From assembly GCA_963556495.2 (NCBI GenBank), contig OY747712.1, positions 16,799,235 through 16,863,234 on the forward strand: a stretch of DNA of 64,000 bases. The letters are read 5' to 3'. Each line of letters starts with the position of its first letter. The first letter of the stretch is position 1. Both the position numbers and the translations under genes were made by a program. The DNA is from Valencia hispanica. Taxonomy: Eukaryota; Chordata; Actinopteri; Cyprinodontiformes; Valenciidae. Of the stretch, positions 1 through 11,402 are shown in pieces. The notes under the pieces were generated by a model. It made no database searches. It was given only the letters and a program-made list of their open reading frames with translations, and was not told where the DNA came from.

Positions 1-244
1 GTCTTGGGTATTCTTGAAACGGAGGCAGACTTTGTTACATGTTTCCTTTGCATAATCTCTGAATCGCAGTTGCAGCACATTTAATCATCTCGGTTTTTTA
101 ATCCTAGAAAATGAAATAATAAAATTGTTTATCAGTGGTCAGACGCAACAACTTTGAATTTTGCAAGCTCCTAAACATCAATGTCTCAGTTTATTGTCTG
201 CCTGAGCCAGCTCTGTCATTTAATTAATTTAAAAAAAAATCAAA
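1..244. other. Unassigned AT-rich DNA
   Basis: No convincing reading frame, repeat terminus or RNA gene is seen here. It borders a Tc1 relic on the right. Confidence 0.4.
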
Positions 245-530
245 TACTGTTTTCACCAGGCCTTCATAGCACAGCTGGATTTATTCTGAGATTGGATTTA
301 TCACAGGCTCTTTACTAAATAGGTGACTTCTGAAGCCATGTAGCAGCACTAAATTTAAATGAGATGCATCAATATACAGGAGCAGTGCAGATTATTTTAT
401 TTTTTTTAAATTGGAAACCATTTTTTTAATTTTCTCTTCTTATTTTACCAGTATGTACTTCTTTGTGTAACTGTATCACATAAAACCCAAATAAAATAAT
501 TTTACGAGGGATTTGTATCCTCTGTTTTGA
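245..530 (-). mobile_element. Tc1-like family A relic, terminal part
   Basis: The stretch from about 255 (ccttcatagcacagctgg) through 'ctgagattggatt', 'taggtgacttctgaag' and 'cacataaaaccc' follows the non-coding terminal part of an abundant teleost Tc1 family. Other copies lie at 1,690-3,110, 14,030-15,260, 19,640-20,010, 50,290-51,285, 52,095-52,600 and 60,307-63,111. The transposase part is missing. Orientation is taken from the order of these blocks relative to the 60-kb copy. The ends are approximate and the copy is heavily mutated. Confidence 0.55.
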
Positions 531-1325
531 TACAAAAAGGAGGAATTATATAATATGTCAATAAAATAAACTGTAACTTTGTCTTTAAATATGTCTTCAG
601 GTGGATTAACTGTTTATTTTCTGTACCAGCAAAGGTTTACTTTGTTAGGGAAGCCATCTTAAGTAAACAAGCACTAGTGTCTGCACTACACATGGTTCTT
701 CTGATTACATCCAACCCATTATCAGTGTAAACCAGGGCTTAGAGGAAAAAGAGAAAGTCCTGCAAAACGTATGTCTTTCTCCAGATTTTTTGTGCTTCGA
801 AGGGTAATTCTAGGTCCTCTGTTATTCTGTGTTTCAGTGAAATTTGATGAGATCTGATGTGGTTACTGATCAGTAGTGTTTTGAAAAGGAAACTCCCTTG
901 GTGGTTCTTGGCTTCCTCTGAGAGTTGAAATGAAGTTCTAAAAAGGAAAATCTTTTCCCATAATTACAAGGCAGACACGAAATGGGTCACAAAAAGGACA
1001 GACACGAATCTAATATCTGAAACATGATTCATACGGTGAAACAGAAGAAGAGTAATAAATGAGAAATATAAAGTTTACTCAACACTGCATGTTTTCTCTT
1101 GTTGCTGTGGTCTCACCATTTACATGCAGGTTTTGGTTTTTAAAGATGAATGCAGTTCCTGAAACAGATTGTAGGAAGAATCCCGGTTAGATTAAGCAAA
1201 ATCTTATAAAAAAAACAAAGGTTTCAAAAACTGTATCAGTGAAGCTCAACATCAGACATCCGCTTCAACTCTAGATGGACAGTTTTTGAATTTTTTAGAC
1301 TGTTATGGCATGTTCTCACCATGCC
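531..1325. other. Unassigned non-coding DNA
   Basis: AT-rich sequence with no sustained reading frame and no inverted-repeat ends that I can see. Nothing more specific can be supported. Confidence 0.4.
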
Positions 1326-1546
1326 TTCATGGTTTCTCCCCGGGTACTCTGGTGTCCAAAAACATGACTGGTAGATTATTAGGTCTCTCTAAATTGCCCT
1401 TTGGTGTGAATGTGTGTGCATGGTTGTTTGTCCTGTGTTGCCGTGTGATGGACTGATGACCTGTCCAGGGTCTGCTCCGCTTTACCCAATGATAGCTAGA
1501 GATATGCACCAGCTCCCCCACAACCAAAGATAAGTGGGTAAAAACA
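1326..1546 (+). repeat. Teleost LINE/SINE 3'-end repeat
   Basis: Contains the ordered blocks 'ggtttctccccgggtactct', 'attaggtctctctaaattgc', 'gtgtgaatgtgtgtgcatgg', 'gtgatggactgatgacctgt' and 'ccagggtctgctccgc', followed by a degenerate 'gataagtgg' end. This block order is common to a 3' region shared by fish L2-like LINEs and SINEs. It has no usable coding frame; the 66-codon antisense frame across it is accidental. Family name is from recognition only. Confidence 0.6.
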
Positions 1547-2043
1547 ATAGATCAATGGTTTTCATATCAATGTGCAAATGCAGGTTGCTTTTTGCTGATA
1601 TCCCTAGATATATGGTTACCCCTTTGTGATTGATTGCCTACTCCTGATCCCTCTTATCGGTGGGTTTCTTCTGCAGTGTCATGTAAAAGTACTCGTAACC
1701 TGTGGACTTTTTTAATATTTTGTCTGCTTTACAACCACTACTTCAATGTATTTTATTGGGAGTTTTTTTCCCCTTTGTTCAACACAAAGTAGTGCATTAT
1801 TGTGAAGTGGATGTAAACGAAAACAGCGGACCCCTGCATTCAGCCCCCTTTACACTGATACCCCTAAGAACTCCAGCGCAACCAAGTACATTCAGAAGTC
1901 ACTTAATGAATAAAATCCATCTATGGTTAATTTAATTTGGGTATAAATCCTGCTGTTCTGTGAAGGCCTCAGATGTTTGTGAGAGAACATTAGTAAACAA
2001 ACAGCAATATGAACGCAGCAGACAGTTCAGGGATGTCACTGTA

Positions 2044-2595
2044 ACCCCTAATTTCCAGTGCATGCGCTCCGCTTTGCCACGCACACCGCAGCAAAAACAC
2101 TCCCTTTGTACTCAATGAGAGCGTTTCCACTGCCGCCACCGAGCGGCGCTGGTCGCCGTTTTGCTACGCTGAAGCAAGTTCGCAGTCAATCTACACAAAA
2201 CACACAGCACCAGCAGGATACGAACAAGCACAACATCCATTTTTTCAAAATAAATCAATAAAGACAGACTAGATTTTTTTGTATGCATAGCTATATTAAT
2301 ATATAGTCAAAATGTATTTAATTTCGAAAGCTATTTTGTCATTTCCTGCCACACAAGACATAGTAGGTGCGTGGGTCAACAAATGCGATATGCAGATACG
2401 TGAGAAAAGCAAAAGAACAACATGGACGAAAAGAAACTAACACTTGAAGTGGAAAATCATAAAATATTTATGATTTTACTTTTTCCGCATTTATTACTGG
2501 CTTTTATCGCGAGATCTTGCAATTCCCATGCATGCTTCTTTGAGCACCTTTGGGCTTCGGAGTGAGGCAGAGTGCATGCAGTGGAAATTAGGGGT
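2044..2595. mobile_element. TA-flanked MITE with 29-bp inverted ends
   Basis: The left end reads ACCCCTAATTTCCAGTGCATGC and the right end is its near-perfect reverse complement. About 26 of 29 terminal bases pair. Both ends abut TA (2,042-2,043 and 2,596-2,597), consistent with a TA target duplication. The element sits inside a Tc1 relic whose two halves it separates. The left interior is GC-rich. It encodes no transposase, so it would have needed one in trans. A two-base target duplication and these ends could fit ISL2EU- or Harbinger-related families, but this is not certain. Confidence 0.75.
2422..2565 (+). pseudogene. Fossil N-terminus resembling a MADF-type transposon protein
   Basis: A 47-codon frame starts at 2,422 with MDEKKLTLEVENHKIF and then runs into hydrophobic, unrelated-looking sequence and a stop at 2,563. 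The start resembles the first residues of MADF/Myb-like DNA-binding proteins of some fish DNA transposons, which begin with an acidic M-D-E-x-K-L-(I/T)-x-x-V-E pattern. If so, this MITE is an internal-deletion derivative of a larger element and kept only the first ~15 codons of its DNA-binding gene before the right terminus. The match is short, so this is an inference; a chance frame is possible. Confidence 0.3.
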
Positions 2596-3321
2596 TAAGA
2601 AGTAAAACAACATCCCAAACGTTAAACATCTAACAGAGTATATTCCAATCTGTTATCTGAAAAGAAAAAGAGTAACTGTAAATCTACCAAGACACAGCTG
2701 TCCACCTAAACTGACAGGCTGGGAAAGGAAAGTCTTAATTAGAGATGCACTTTATAGGTCCACTGTAACTCTGAAGAAGCTTTAGAGATCTAGAGTTATA
2801 TGGGAGAATCTGTTGGCAGGACAACTATTAGCCATGTACTCCACAAATCCTACCTTTGTACGAATGCTAAGGATTATTGAATTGCTGAAAGAAACCAATA
2901 AGAAGTCATGTTTGCAGATGGTTTAACACAAGCCATGCAGGGATCATAAATAAACTTTTTGCCTTCATACCAAGCATTATGTGCAACAGAAAAGACTTAA
3001 ACGCCCCATGTTTGGTGGTAGCGTCATGCTGTGGTTGTGCACAGTGCCATATTTGGATCAAACCAAAAGCAACCAGAGCAAGCCTGGACACATAAAAAAA
3101 CTACTAAAAATATGCTTAACAATGAATCAGTTACTCTGCATCAGTGGTTAAATGTCTAGTAGGATGTAGGATATCTACCCACACCCCACACACCCCCACC
3201 CCTGCCTCAGTCTATGAATGTTATGCAAAAAAAGGAGAAAAAAAGGGTAGAGATTGTATTACTCTCATGGGGCTTTCTAGCATTTCTAAAACCAACAAAA
3301 CAGAGGATGGGTTGCATCAAT

Positions 3322-3900
3322 TCATCTATCTATTTTCTTCCGCTTCATCCAGGGTCGGGTCGCGGGGGTAGTAGCTTTAGCAGAGAGACCCAGACTTCCC
3401 TCTTTCCAGCAACTTGGGCCAGCTCCTCAGGGGGAATCCCAAAGCGTTCCCAGGCCAACCGAGAAACATAGTCTCTCTAGCGTGTCCTGGGTCTTCCTCT
3501 GGGCCTCCTCCTGACCAGTTGCCCGATCCACTTCAACTGACTTCTCTCTGAGCTCCTGCCAGATGACCAAGCTTCTCACCCTATCTCTAAGGGAGAGCCT
3601 AGACACCTTGCGGAGGAAGCTCATTTCAGCCGCTTGTATCCGTGATTACATTCTTTCGGTCACTACCCAGAGTTCATGACCATAGATGAGGGTGGGAACG
3701 TAGATCGACTGGTGAATTAAGAGTTTCAGTTCAGCTCTCTCTTCACCCCAACAGACCGGTACGGTCCCCGCATTATTGCAGATGCCGCAACAATCCGCCT
3801 ATCAATCTCCCGCTCTATTTTTCCCTAATTTGTGAACAAGACCCCCAGAACCCCGAGAAAACACTTTACCGTTTTCCAACTCAATACCATGGAGATGGGG
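3322..3900 (-). pseudogene. LINE reverse-transcriptase C-terminal fragment
   Basis: Read on the minus strand, the open part at 3,427-3,624 gives MSFLRKVSRLSLRDRVRS, followed further on by a degraded 'Q-RKTQDTLERL' block. This is the far C-terminal region of a fish non-LTR retrotransposon polyprotein, a basic domain downstream of the reverse transcriptase fingers and palm. Sequence to the right (3,625-3,850) continues upstream in the same element ('ctacccagagttcatgacca', 'aacgtagatcgactggt', 'ccgcctatcaatctcccgctc') with frameshifts. The 3' end of the element is at ~3,322, next to 'catctatctattttcttccg'. The copy is 5'-truncated, as is usual for LINEs. Four shorter relatives occur in the window (14.4, 46.9 and 56.2 kb, and possibly 29.7 kb). 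Confidence 0.7.
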
Positions 3901-6325
3901 CTGAAAATGATCTGGCAGAGGGCTGGAGAAAACAAGGGAGCTTTATAGGCACCAGAACAGGTCTACACAATCCAGCAATCAGAGAGAGGGTAAATGGTGC
4001 CTTTAGGGTTGACTGGGAAAACAGCGATATCATCTCAAACTTACAATGCTACATGAGGTTTAGCATCTCAGTCCCAAATATCTATGTCTAGTGTGGGCGT
4101 CAAGGGCAGTGGCTCCCTTCCAAAAGTTGAACCATGACCTTCTTGCAGTGAGTTGACAGTACCAGAAACACCAGCACTTTACCATCGGGACATTGTGGCT
4201 TTTATATTCTATAACGTATTATACCCCCTCAGCTATTTTTCATCTCTTCTTTCCATGCGACTTTAAATTAGGAACCCCTGTGATGTGAAAAATAGCATTA
4301 CATAGTCTAGGCATGTATTCTTTTTCTGCTACACGCAGTTTTGAGATAGGAGAAAGCCTGAGGACACAAACGGCTCACAAAGTGTGTTACCAGCTATTAA
4401 ACAAGGTGGCAGTTCTGCAGTCACATAAGCAGCCGGGGGAAACATTAGGTGTGATGATTGCTCTGCATGGTCATATAACAGCCTAGGAATATGATGCCAT
4501 TTAATGGAAGTACCCCATGGTGCAAAAGCAGTTCGCCTATGATATTACTGTAATCTGCGTTTGCGTCAGGAGGGAAAGTGAAATCCATTCAAAGGTGGTT
4601 TGCTATAGACTAGCATGACATTAAATGTATGGTTGTCCTTTTATTATTGTGATTTAAATACACTTTAACTTCTAGTCAAAGGAGATTTTTCCACCAGGAG
4701 CTTTCAGAAGAATGTGAAGAAGGTTTAGAAACAGTAGTGGTTCTTGCATAAATTGTGCTTTGGGCAAACCCCTCCTTCTGACGGCCCACCTTTTAACCAA
4801 CTAAGCCCATTGCACACAAAAAAGGCTCATAGATGGATGGATAGATAGAAAGATAGATGTGTGCTTTGTTTGTGCAGATACCTCCGTCCTATAACTAGTA
4901 GAACCTTACTGTATTTTGTAGATGCCTGTTATACAAAGAGGGGCTCACAAAGATTGGTTTTATTTTGCTATAAAAATGTAATTATCTAGACATTAATTGG
5001 TTATTTATGCAGAAAAGCCTCTGACCAACTCTGGCTCTTTTATAATAATGATAAATAATAATGTCTTACTACCTTGTCAAAAGAATTACCATAATAAACT
5101 AAATTAGTCAATGGGTACAAGAAGTTTGAAGCTTCAAGCTCCCAGAGCTACTAAATATATATTTATCCATCAATGCACATATAAAATCAATCAGCAGTGG
5201 TACAGCAGTCTGGTGCTGTGCACAACCAGGTGGCCTGATAAAGCGGTGACTTAGTTTTCCAAGTAGTTTAATCATATGGAAGCCGTATGACTAAAATTTT
5301 TAGTTTTAGTTATTTATATCAATAATGTGGGTTTTTTCAACAATAAAAACCCTTGAAAACAGCATATAAAGAGCAAAGATGTTATCAGAAGTGGATTTCT
5401 AATTGACCTGAGGTGCTTCCGACCGCAGGGGACCTTTATGTAGTTGTCATAACTAATAAAGTTGGTACCTCTTCTTCTCTGTATTTGACAGGGGACTTAG
5501 AAGCTTATTCTCACTCACGCACAACCCGCTGGTGGGCTATTGCATCATGGCAGCATTTCTGTCTGTGGGCTGAATGCAACCAGAAAGAAAGGCATCAACA
5601 TATGTTTTTTCTTCGAGGACCTCCAGAGTCTCCACAGCTGTTGGAGATCCTATAGAAACTATTATTTTAAGAGCTTCTATTAATAGATGTCACAAATATT
5701 TGAAAAGCTTGCTCAGCTGAAGACACAATAGAAAAGCATAATTGCTACAACATGTGTGTTGATTCAGCCTGCATCATATTAAATGGGGGAAGACGATCTT
5801 GATGAAACTCGGACTTTATCCAGAATCATCGTCTAGTGGATTTCAGCTGCCAAAAGGCAAAAATATCTACCCTAAAACAGAGAAAGATTGAAAGGAATAA
5901 GGGTTATTGCAAGACATTTATAGATGGAGGATTCTTAGACTGACCAAATGATCTTCAATTGCCTTTAGTTCAAATAAAATTCATACCACTGAGAAAACTT
6001 CATAGGATTGCCTTTGGGATTAAAGTCAATAAGTCTAGTTTAGAATGCTGAAGACAATTTCAAAGGTAATTTAGAACAAGATGGAGATAATGATAGTAAT
6101 CAAAAACAGCAGAATATGTCTCTGAAAACCTCTCCTTTTTAAAACTAATTTCATCTCTGGGTTGTTTTGTTTTCCAATGAATCTGCCAGCAAATAACTGT
6201 AATGTTTATCCAAAAATATATATCTTCGGAGTAAAAGCCCTCCTTTGTAAATCCTGCCTTGCTCACCTCCCTTTTATTATCATACTGAAGCTGTTAATTG
6301 TGGTATTACGTTTACTAAATATAGC
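3901..6325. other. Unassigned non-coding DNA
   Basis: No sustained reading frame or clear element boundary. A short (GATA/GATG)-rich tract near 4,830-4,857 looks like a degenerate LINE tail or microsatellite. Small frames (for example 5,413-5,655) have no recognisable content. Confidence 0.35.
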
Positions 6326-6470
6326 TCAAATATGTTATCTCAAGTACTTTTTAAAATTAGGTCTGATTTCTGGAAATCATCTTGTGACCCCTCATCCCAT
6401 TTCTGGCAGCCCACTTGGGGTCATGAGCCCGAATTTGGGAAAGACTGCCTTAATGCATCACAAAGACATT
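6326..6470. repeat. Possible hAT terminal fragment
   Basis: Contains 'cttgtgacccctcatccca' and 'gcccacttggggtcatgagcc', like the 'gacccc...ggggtc' termini of common fish hAT MITEs, and ends in 'tttgggaaagactgcc'. It is short and strongly decayed; no target duplication was found. Confidence 0.3.
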
Positions 6471-8593
6471 TAAAAACCTGCTACAGCAAAAAAACAAAAA
6501 AAAACAAAAAACAAACAAACACAGGACTTGTTTGATTTAACTCTTTTAAAACACGATGTTTTGTTTTACAAAGCATTTTTCCTTATTTATGGTGGGGTGA
6601 TGTGTTTTTCAGTGGCTCAAGGCACATCATTTTTGCCTTCCCTGGGAGGCTTTTATTGTGAAACAACTCCTCTGCGAGAAGTGTCAAGCTTCATTAGTGT
6701 GACTGTGAATTTTGTTACAAACTACTAACAACAGATTGAAACTGCCTAAAGTGATGAAAATCACATAGTGTATTTCAAATTTCCCCTCATGGTGGATTTT
6801 GCCCTTAATCTGCAGTGTTTTTGGATGGATAGACTAATACAAATAAGATCTGTAAATGTAAAAGTTTACCTCTAACCACATTTATGTCTTTTCGTACTAC
6901 TGCACAGATCTCTTCTTTGGCTCTCTACTACGTCACAGGATCTGGGCCCTTTAGATGGGTTTCAAATATTTTTTTCTGATCATTGGATCAAATTCCAAAC
7001 ATGCTGCTGGTAGTGCAGCATATTCACATGATCAAAAATGTACTTTAAATAAATGTAACGATTTATTGGAGGCATTGAAGACGTTGACAATGAGAGGGAT
7101 GACTATGAAATTTGATTTACAATTTTTCACGTCCGGATAAGTAAGAAAAATAAAACTATTTGTCTTTACAGACTTTATTACAAATTCCATAGTTTCAATG
7201 AATACTCTATATGTCCATCCATCCATCCATCCCTTTTTCCCATCTAATCATATGTTTAGTATCCATCCATTCCTTTGTGAGTTGGTTGTCCACCTCTCTT
7301 CATCCATATGTCCAGCACACCATAAGATTTTTTTAAGATTGCCCTGTACAAATGGAACTTTAGTTAACATATATTAAGCATTTCTGTTTATCCTTTAGAA
7401 GTTGGAAACAATGACGAGTGAACGTACCTAATCTGACTCTAGAAAACTGCAGAATGTACTAATGGAGCCCTGCAGTAACATGACTTATTGATTTAACTTA
7501 AATGCAGAGAGTTCCTACAACAGAAAGTCTGCTGTTTCTGCTCAAATGGTGGCTCCAGTTTGAGTGTGACACATGGGGCCAAGAGGTGTGTGGACCTTTG
7601 CTAAAGGTTGTGGTGGTGGTGTGATATCAGTGGATTTTATCTGAGTGCAAACAGAACTGTCTTTCCAAGCAGTGAGAGAATTTACAGGATAGAGCGGTGG
7701 GCAGGTGGAGGGACAGAGGGCCACATTCAAACACTATTGATTTTTCTCTGCAGGTTAAGAAAGAACAGGAGCTTCTCTCTGGTCAATGAAAAGAAGTCCT
7801 TTGTTGTGCATTTTACATGCTCACTCTCTGCATGAGGACAACACAAAGCTTCTTTTATTATTTTTCTTACTATAGTTCTTACCATTTGTCAGTAATGCAA
7901 TCATTCATCAAGCTGAAGTGAAATTGCCAACTGTGATTGCGCCTGTGTCACCTTGACAAAAACAGTTTCAGGTTGTGCCTGGAGATAAAGCATCTAAATA
8001 CAACTTAACTTTTTAAAGACTTTGAAATTAAGTTGTGTCAGGGAAGCTCTTAATGTCTTCTTCAAAGTGTTTTGAAGCAAGATATGCACTTTAGAGAAAA
8101 TCCCTTCAGTGACTAATCTGTCTAAGACAGTGAAACAGATAAAGAGGGTCCTGTGGAAATGAATTCAGTGGACCAAAGCAGTAACGCTTGTCACTTCTTA
8201 TGGCACTCTGCTGCAGACAGCACTCGTCTGTAGGGTCAGCAGCTGGGAAACGTTTAGCGAGCCGAACCCCAACTGGCCACCGTTCACTTGCAGAAGCTGC
8301 TGAGACAACCTAGAATTCACACCTCGTAGAGAGAGGAAGCAGATGTTTGCATTTCAATAGAGACAGAACGGGGAGGGTGTTGCAGCTGCTCCATTACAGA
8401 GTACAGTATACAACACAGGTGGATGTACTCCCGTTTCATCTCGGGGGAATTTTGATCTAGATGCCTTTACATGCCAGGTGTTTCAAAATTCACATTTCAG
8501 TCAGTACACATCTGTTTTCAACATTACAGTGTTATTGTTTTGCTTTTACACGGACTCAGAAGACCGGTTCTTGTTTGCACATGACTAAAGGGT
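6471..8593. other. Unassigned non-coding DNA with a CCAT microsatellite
   Basis: A (CCAT)n run sits at about 7,214-7,232. The stretch 8,150-8,450 is GC-balanced, low in repeats and without frames, so it could hold regulatory sequence, but nothing in it is diagnostic. Confidence 0.35.
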
Positions 8594-8699
8594 TGACATT
8601 GACAAAAATGTTCCAAAGGATCATTAGTTACAGACAATCACACCAGTTAGTCGTTATCTGTAACAGTAGTGATCCTCTGGAACATTTTTGTCTATGTCA
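8594..8699. repeat. Inverted repeat with ~40-bp arms
   Basis: The arm 8,594-8,633 (tgacattgacaaaaatgttc... to ...gttacag) pairs with 8,658-8,699 with few mismatches, leaving a loop of about 24 bases. It may be the folded ends of a decayed small foldback element. Confidence 0.8.
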
Positions 8700-8829
8700 A
8701 CTTTATATACACAGGACTTTACAACAAACATGTCGCATCGCAGTGTTGCACTGAGAACAAAATGATTAACAGGAGTAGTCAAAAAGATAAAAAGACAATG
8801 AAAAAATGAAAAAATGAAAAAAAGAATTT

Positions 8830-9055
8830 GTTTAAAAATAAATAGAAATGTAAAAATACAAATATTAAACATATCAAGATCTTGTTAATTCAAAAACCAA
8901 AGTGTAGAGGTGAGCCTTTAAAAAGCACCTTTAAAGTCTGGAGATTCGGAGCAGTTTATCTATGGATTGGTAGATTATTCCACAGTTTTCGTGCTGCAAC
9001 AGAGATTAACTCTATTTTTCTGGTTGGACCTCACAACATTAGTGTTGTGAATGAA
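8830..9055 (-). repeat. L2-type LINE fragment
   Basis: On the minus strand the stretch around 8,965-9,005 reads as a degraded A-R-K-L-W-N-N-L-P-I motif. This matches the (A)PxLWNxLP block near the C-terminus of L2/CR1-type polyproteins, also seen intact at 36.3 kb ([10 protein letters not shown]). No longer frame survives. Confidence 0.45.
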
Positions 9056-9077
9056 TGACTTTTTAGTAAACACTTAG

Positions 9078-9345
9078 GGTCTGATATATCGAAGGTTTTG
9101 AAACATGCGCAAACCTGACAGAGGGCGCAAAAACTGTCTGCGCCGGCGGTTTTTGCACCTATTTTTACCGCCTCTGTAAAGCATGTCTTAACTTTGCACC
9201 ACCATGATTCAACATACAGTAGGTATTTTACTGACAACCAAAAAATATCATTTAGACACATTCTAACCTAATAGTAATTAACAGATTAATGGCCATAAAC
9301 TTGACAGTTATGTCGATTATCCCTTTTTTTCCAAAGATGCATCAA
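9078..9345 (+). repeat. Dispersed DNA repeat, copy 1
   Basis: Begins 'gggtctgatatatcgaagg' and carries a 'gcgcaaa...gcgccggcgg' block. Its right part (9,231-9,345) is repeated in direct orientation at 10,507-10,616 ('cctaatagtaatta', 'cataaacttgacagttatgtc' versus 'cattaacttgaccggcatgtc'). Likely one end of a non-autonomous DNA transposon. Confidence 0.55.
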
Positions 9346-9359
9346 AGCTCACTGTGTCT

Positions 9360-9450
9360 GCACCTACACTTTTTATTGTGTGTTTTATTGGGATCTCCAT
9401 TAGTTTTCACTGGAGTGGTTACTAATCTCGCTGGGGTCCAATGAATAAAA
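9360..9450 (-). repeat. Possible LINE 3'-tail fragment
   Basis: The block 'gtgttttattgggatctcca' followed by 'ttagttttcactggagtgg' and 'gctggggtccaatga' resembles the 3' untranslated end of fish CR1/L2-like LINEs read in antisense. It is short and low-confidence. Confidence 0.35.
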
Positions 9451-9514
9451 TATAATAATGACAATTACATATATGATATTTTACAAACAAAATTCATACA
9501 TGTTAGAACACATA

Positions 9515-10475
9515 CATTGGGGGAAATAATTATTTGACCCATTGCTGATTTTGTAAGTTTGTCCAATGACCAAGAAATGAAAAGTCTCAGAACAGTATCA
9601 TTTTAATGATAGGTTCATTTTAGCAGTGACAGGCACATCAAAAGGTAAATTGAAAAAAAAACTTTAAATAAAAGATAGAAACTGATTTGTATTTTATTGA
9701 GTGAAATAAGTATTTGAACCCTCTAACAAAAAAGACATAATACTTAGTGGCAAAATCCTTGTTTGCAAGCACAGAGGTCAAACGTCTTGTAATTGATGAC
9801 CAAGTTTGCGCACATTTTAGGAGGAATTTTGGTCCACTCTTCTTTGCAGATCATCTCTAAATCACTAGGGTTTTGAGGCTATCTCTGTGCAACTTTGAGC
9901 TTCAGCTCCCTCCATAGGTTTTCTATTGCATTAACATCTGGATACTGACTGGGCCACTCCATAACCTTAATGGGCTTCTTCTTGAGCCACTCCTTTGTTG
10001 CCTTTGCAGTATGTTTTGGGTCATTGTCGTGCTGGAACACCCATCCACGAACCATTTTAATTTTCCTGACAGAAGGAAGAATGTCGTCGCTCAGGATTTT
10101 ATGATACATGGCTTCGTCCATTTTCCTGTTGATGTGGTGAAGTTGTCCTCTGCCTTTAGCAGAAAAACACCCCCAAAGCAAAATGTTTTCACCTCCATGC
10201 TTGATGTAGAGACGGTGTTTTGGGGGTCATAGGCAGCATTTTCCTTCCTCCAAACACGCCGAGTTGATTTAATGCCAAAGAGCTCAATTTTGGTCTCATC
10301 TGACCACAGCACTTTCTCCCAGTCACTCTCTGAATCATTCAAGTGTTTATTGACAAACATTTCAAAAACATTAGTACAATATGGACATCTTAGGACTGAG
10401 CGAGTAGCTTTGTTCTGGACTGCAGCTTTAATTAGTCTGACTATGGAATACGGCGTCTGCATGGTTTATAGAGCG
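9515..10475 (-). mobile_element. Tc1-like transposon, one end missing
   Basis: The terminus at 9,515 (CATTGGGGGAAATAATTATT) directly follows a TA at 9,513-9,514, as expected for Tc1/mariner insertion. The body carries a minus-strand transposase pseudogene (9,879-10,462). The matching inverted terminus is not present on the right: recognisable transposase sequence stops near 10,475 and unrelated repeat follows. The element therefore lost the N-terminal (DNA-binding) half of its gene and one terminal repeat and could not move. Confidence 0.75.
9879..10462 (-). pseudogene. Tc1-like DDE transposase catalytic domain, frameshifted
   Basis: Tc1 transposases cut and paste the element at TA sites in the nucleus, using a paired N-terminal helix-turn-helix domain and a DD34E catalytic domain. 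Only the catalytic half remains, in two overlapping frames with a frameshift near 10,100-10,180. The first frame (10,462 down to 10,091) contains LWSDETKIELFG, with the first catalytic Asp. The second (10,181 down to 9,879) contains [17 protein letters not shown], then [11 protein letters not shown] with the second Asp, and [10 protein letters not shown] with the catalytic Glu. The start Met residues are not authentic. All three acidic residues survive, but the frameshift and the lost DNA-binding domain make this a pseudogene. The domain call is very secure. Confidence 0.9.
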
Positions 10476-10499
10476 GTGCATGTATACCACACGCATTAA

Positions 10500-10860
10500 T
10501 TTTATTAATGACAAACAAAAAATATAATTCACATACATTCCAGCCTAATAGTAATTACTGTAACTCTCTAACAGCCATTAACTTGACCGGCATGTCGTTT
10601 TTTTTGCCAAAGACGCAACTTGAATCCATTGCCCTATTCGTCCTCTCTCTGGCTGTGGCGCAGTTCATGGACCAGAAAGGCTGGCACACACAGCAGGGGA
10701 CGCAGAGTCCTCATTTGAATACGGCTCTGTGTGCCTGTTATCATTTGCCAACACAATCTAGATCACCCGCAAATCAGAAACACGCTCTTCGGGGCAAAAT
10801 TATTGCGGCGGTCGCAAATTTTCGCTCATAATTTGGAATACTGAGAAATCAGCCCTTTAA
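10500..10860 (+). repeat. Dispersed DNA repeat, copy 2
   Basis: The left part repeats 9,231-9,345 in the same orientation. The right end, reverse-complemented (agggctgatttctcag...), resembles the left terminus at 9,078 (agggtctgatatatcg...). This suggests that the two copies contribute the left and right inverted ends of one transposon family. Confidence 0.5.
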
Positions 10861-11400
10861 AATATTATGAAGCAAAACCATTAAGATGTTTAAAAACCAC
10901 TGTCAATATTTTTAAATCGGTCTTGAAACAACGAGGAAGCCAAATGTCTGACCCCCATGAAAATGCTTATAGCTGCCCATTTTGATAGTTCAAACACCAA
11001 ATATACATTAATATAAACAGTTGAAACTGTCTTAGCACAGGAGCATGAGCTATTGTCTACAATCCTCCTTATTTGAGCTCTCGTGCGAACAACCAATCAG
11101 GGAAAATCATGAAAGCTTTGCAAACGCCAGCCAATAGTTTGTCAACTAGCATTGTGCCTAGGTATTTCAGCTTCCCAAGCTGTATTTTCCTTTGAATATG
11201 TTAGATATGCTCTACAAAAAAATCCGTGAATAGATGGATTTTTCAGGAGTCATTTTGAGTCACGTCCTGCAGGAAAATTCACAAATACTGAACCGCAAAT
11301 AGGGTTCACTGTACTAGTGAACAAGACCTTTCCATCACTGAGGCTTGCATAGGATTGCTCAGGTGAAATTATCAGAAGCTGTCATTATTGACTGCAATAG
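10861..11400. other. Unassigned non-coding DNA
   Basis: No supported feature. Small frames on both strands are without recognisable content. Confidence 0.35.
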
Positions 11401-11402
11401 TA

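Larger units (their letters stand above)
1690..3110 (+). mobile_element. Tc1-like family A relic split by a MITE
   Basis: The left segment (1,690-2,043) has the terminal blocks 'acaaagtagtgcattattgt' and 'cattcagccccctttacac', then 'ctgttctgtgaaggcctcag'. The right segment (2,596-3,110) continues with transposase-equivalent sequence, including 'ctaaactgacaggctggga' and a degraded 'tggtggtagcgtcatgctgtgg', the GG-S-x-M-L-W-G region before the second catalytic Asp of Tc1 transposases. Both halves are in the same orientation and co-linear, which shows that the 552-bp block between them is a later insertion. No open frame survives. The family encodes a nuclear DDE transposase; this copy is dead. 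Confidence 0.65.

Noticed and set aside
2058..2261. 67-codon frame in the MITE's GC-rich left part
   Set aside because: Ser/Gln/His-rich, no motif, and overlaps the transposon terminus.
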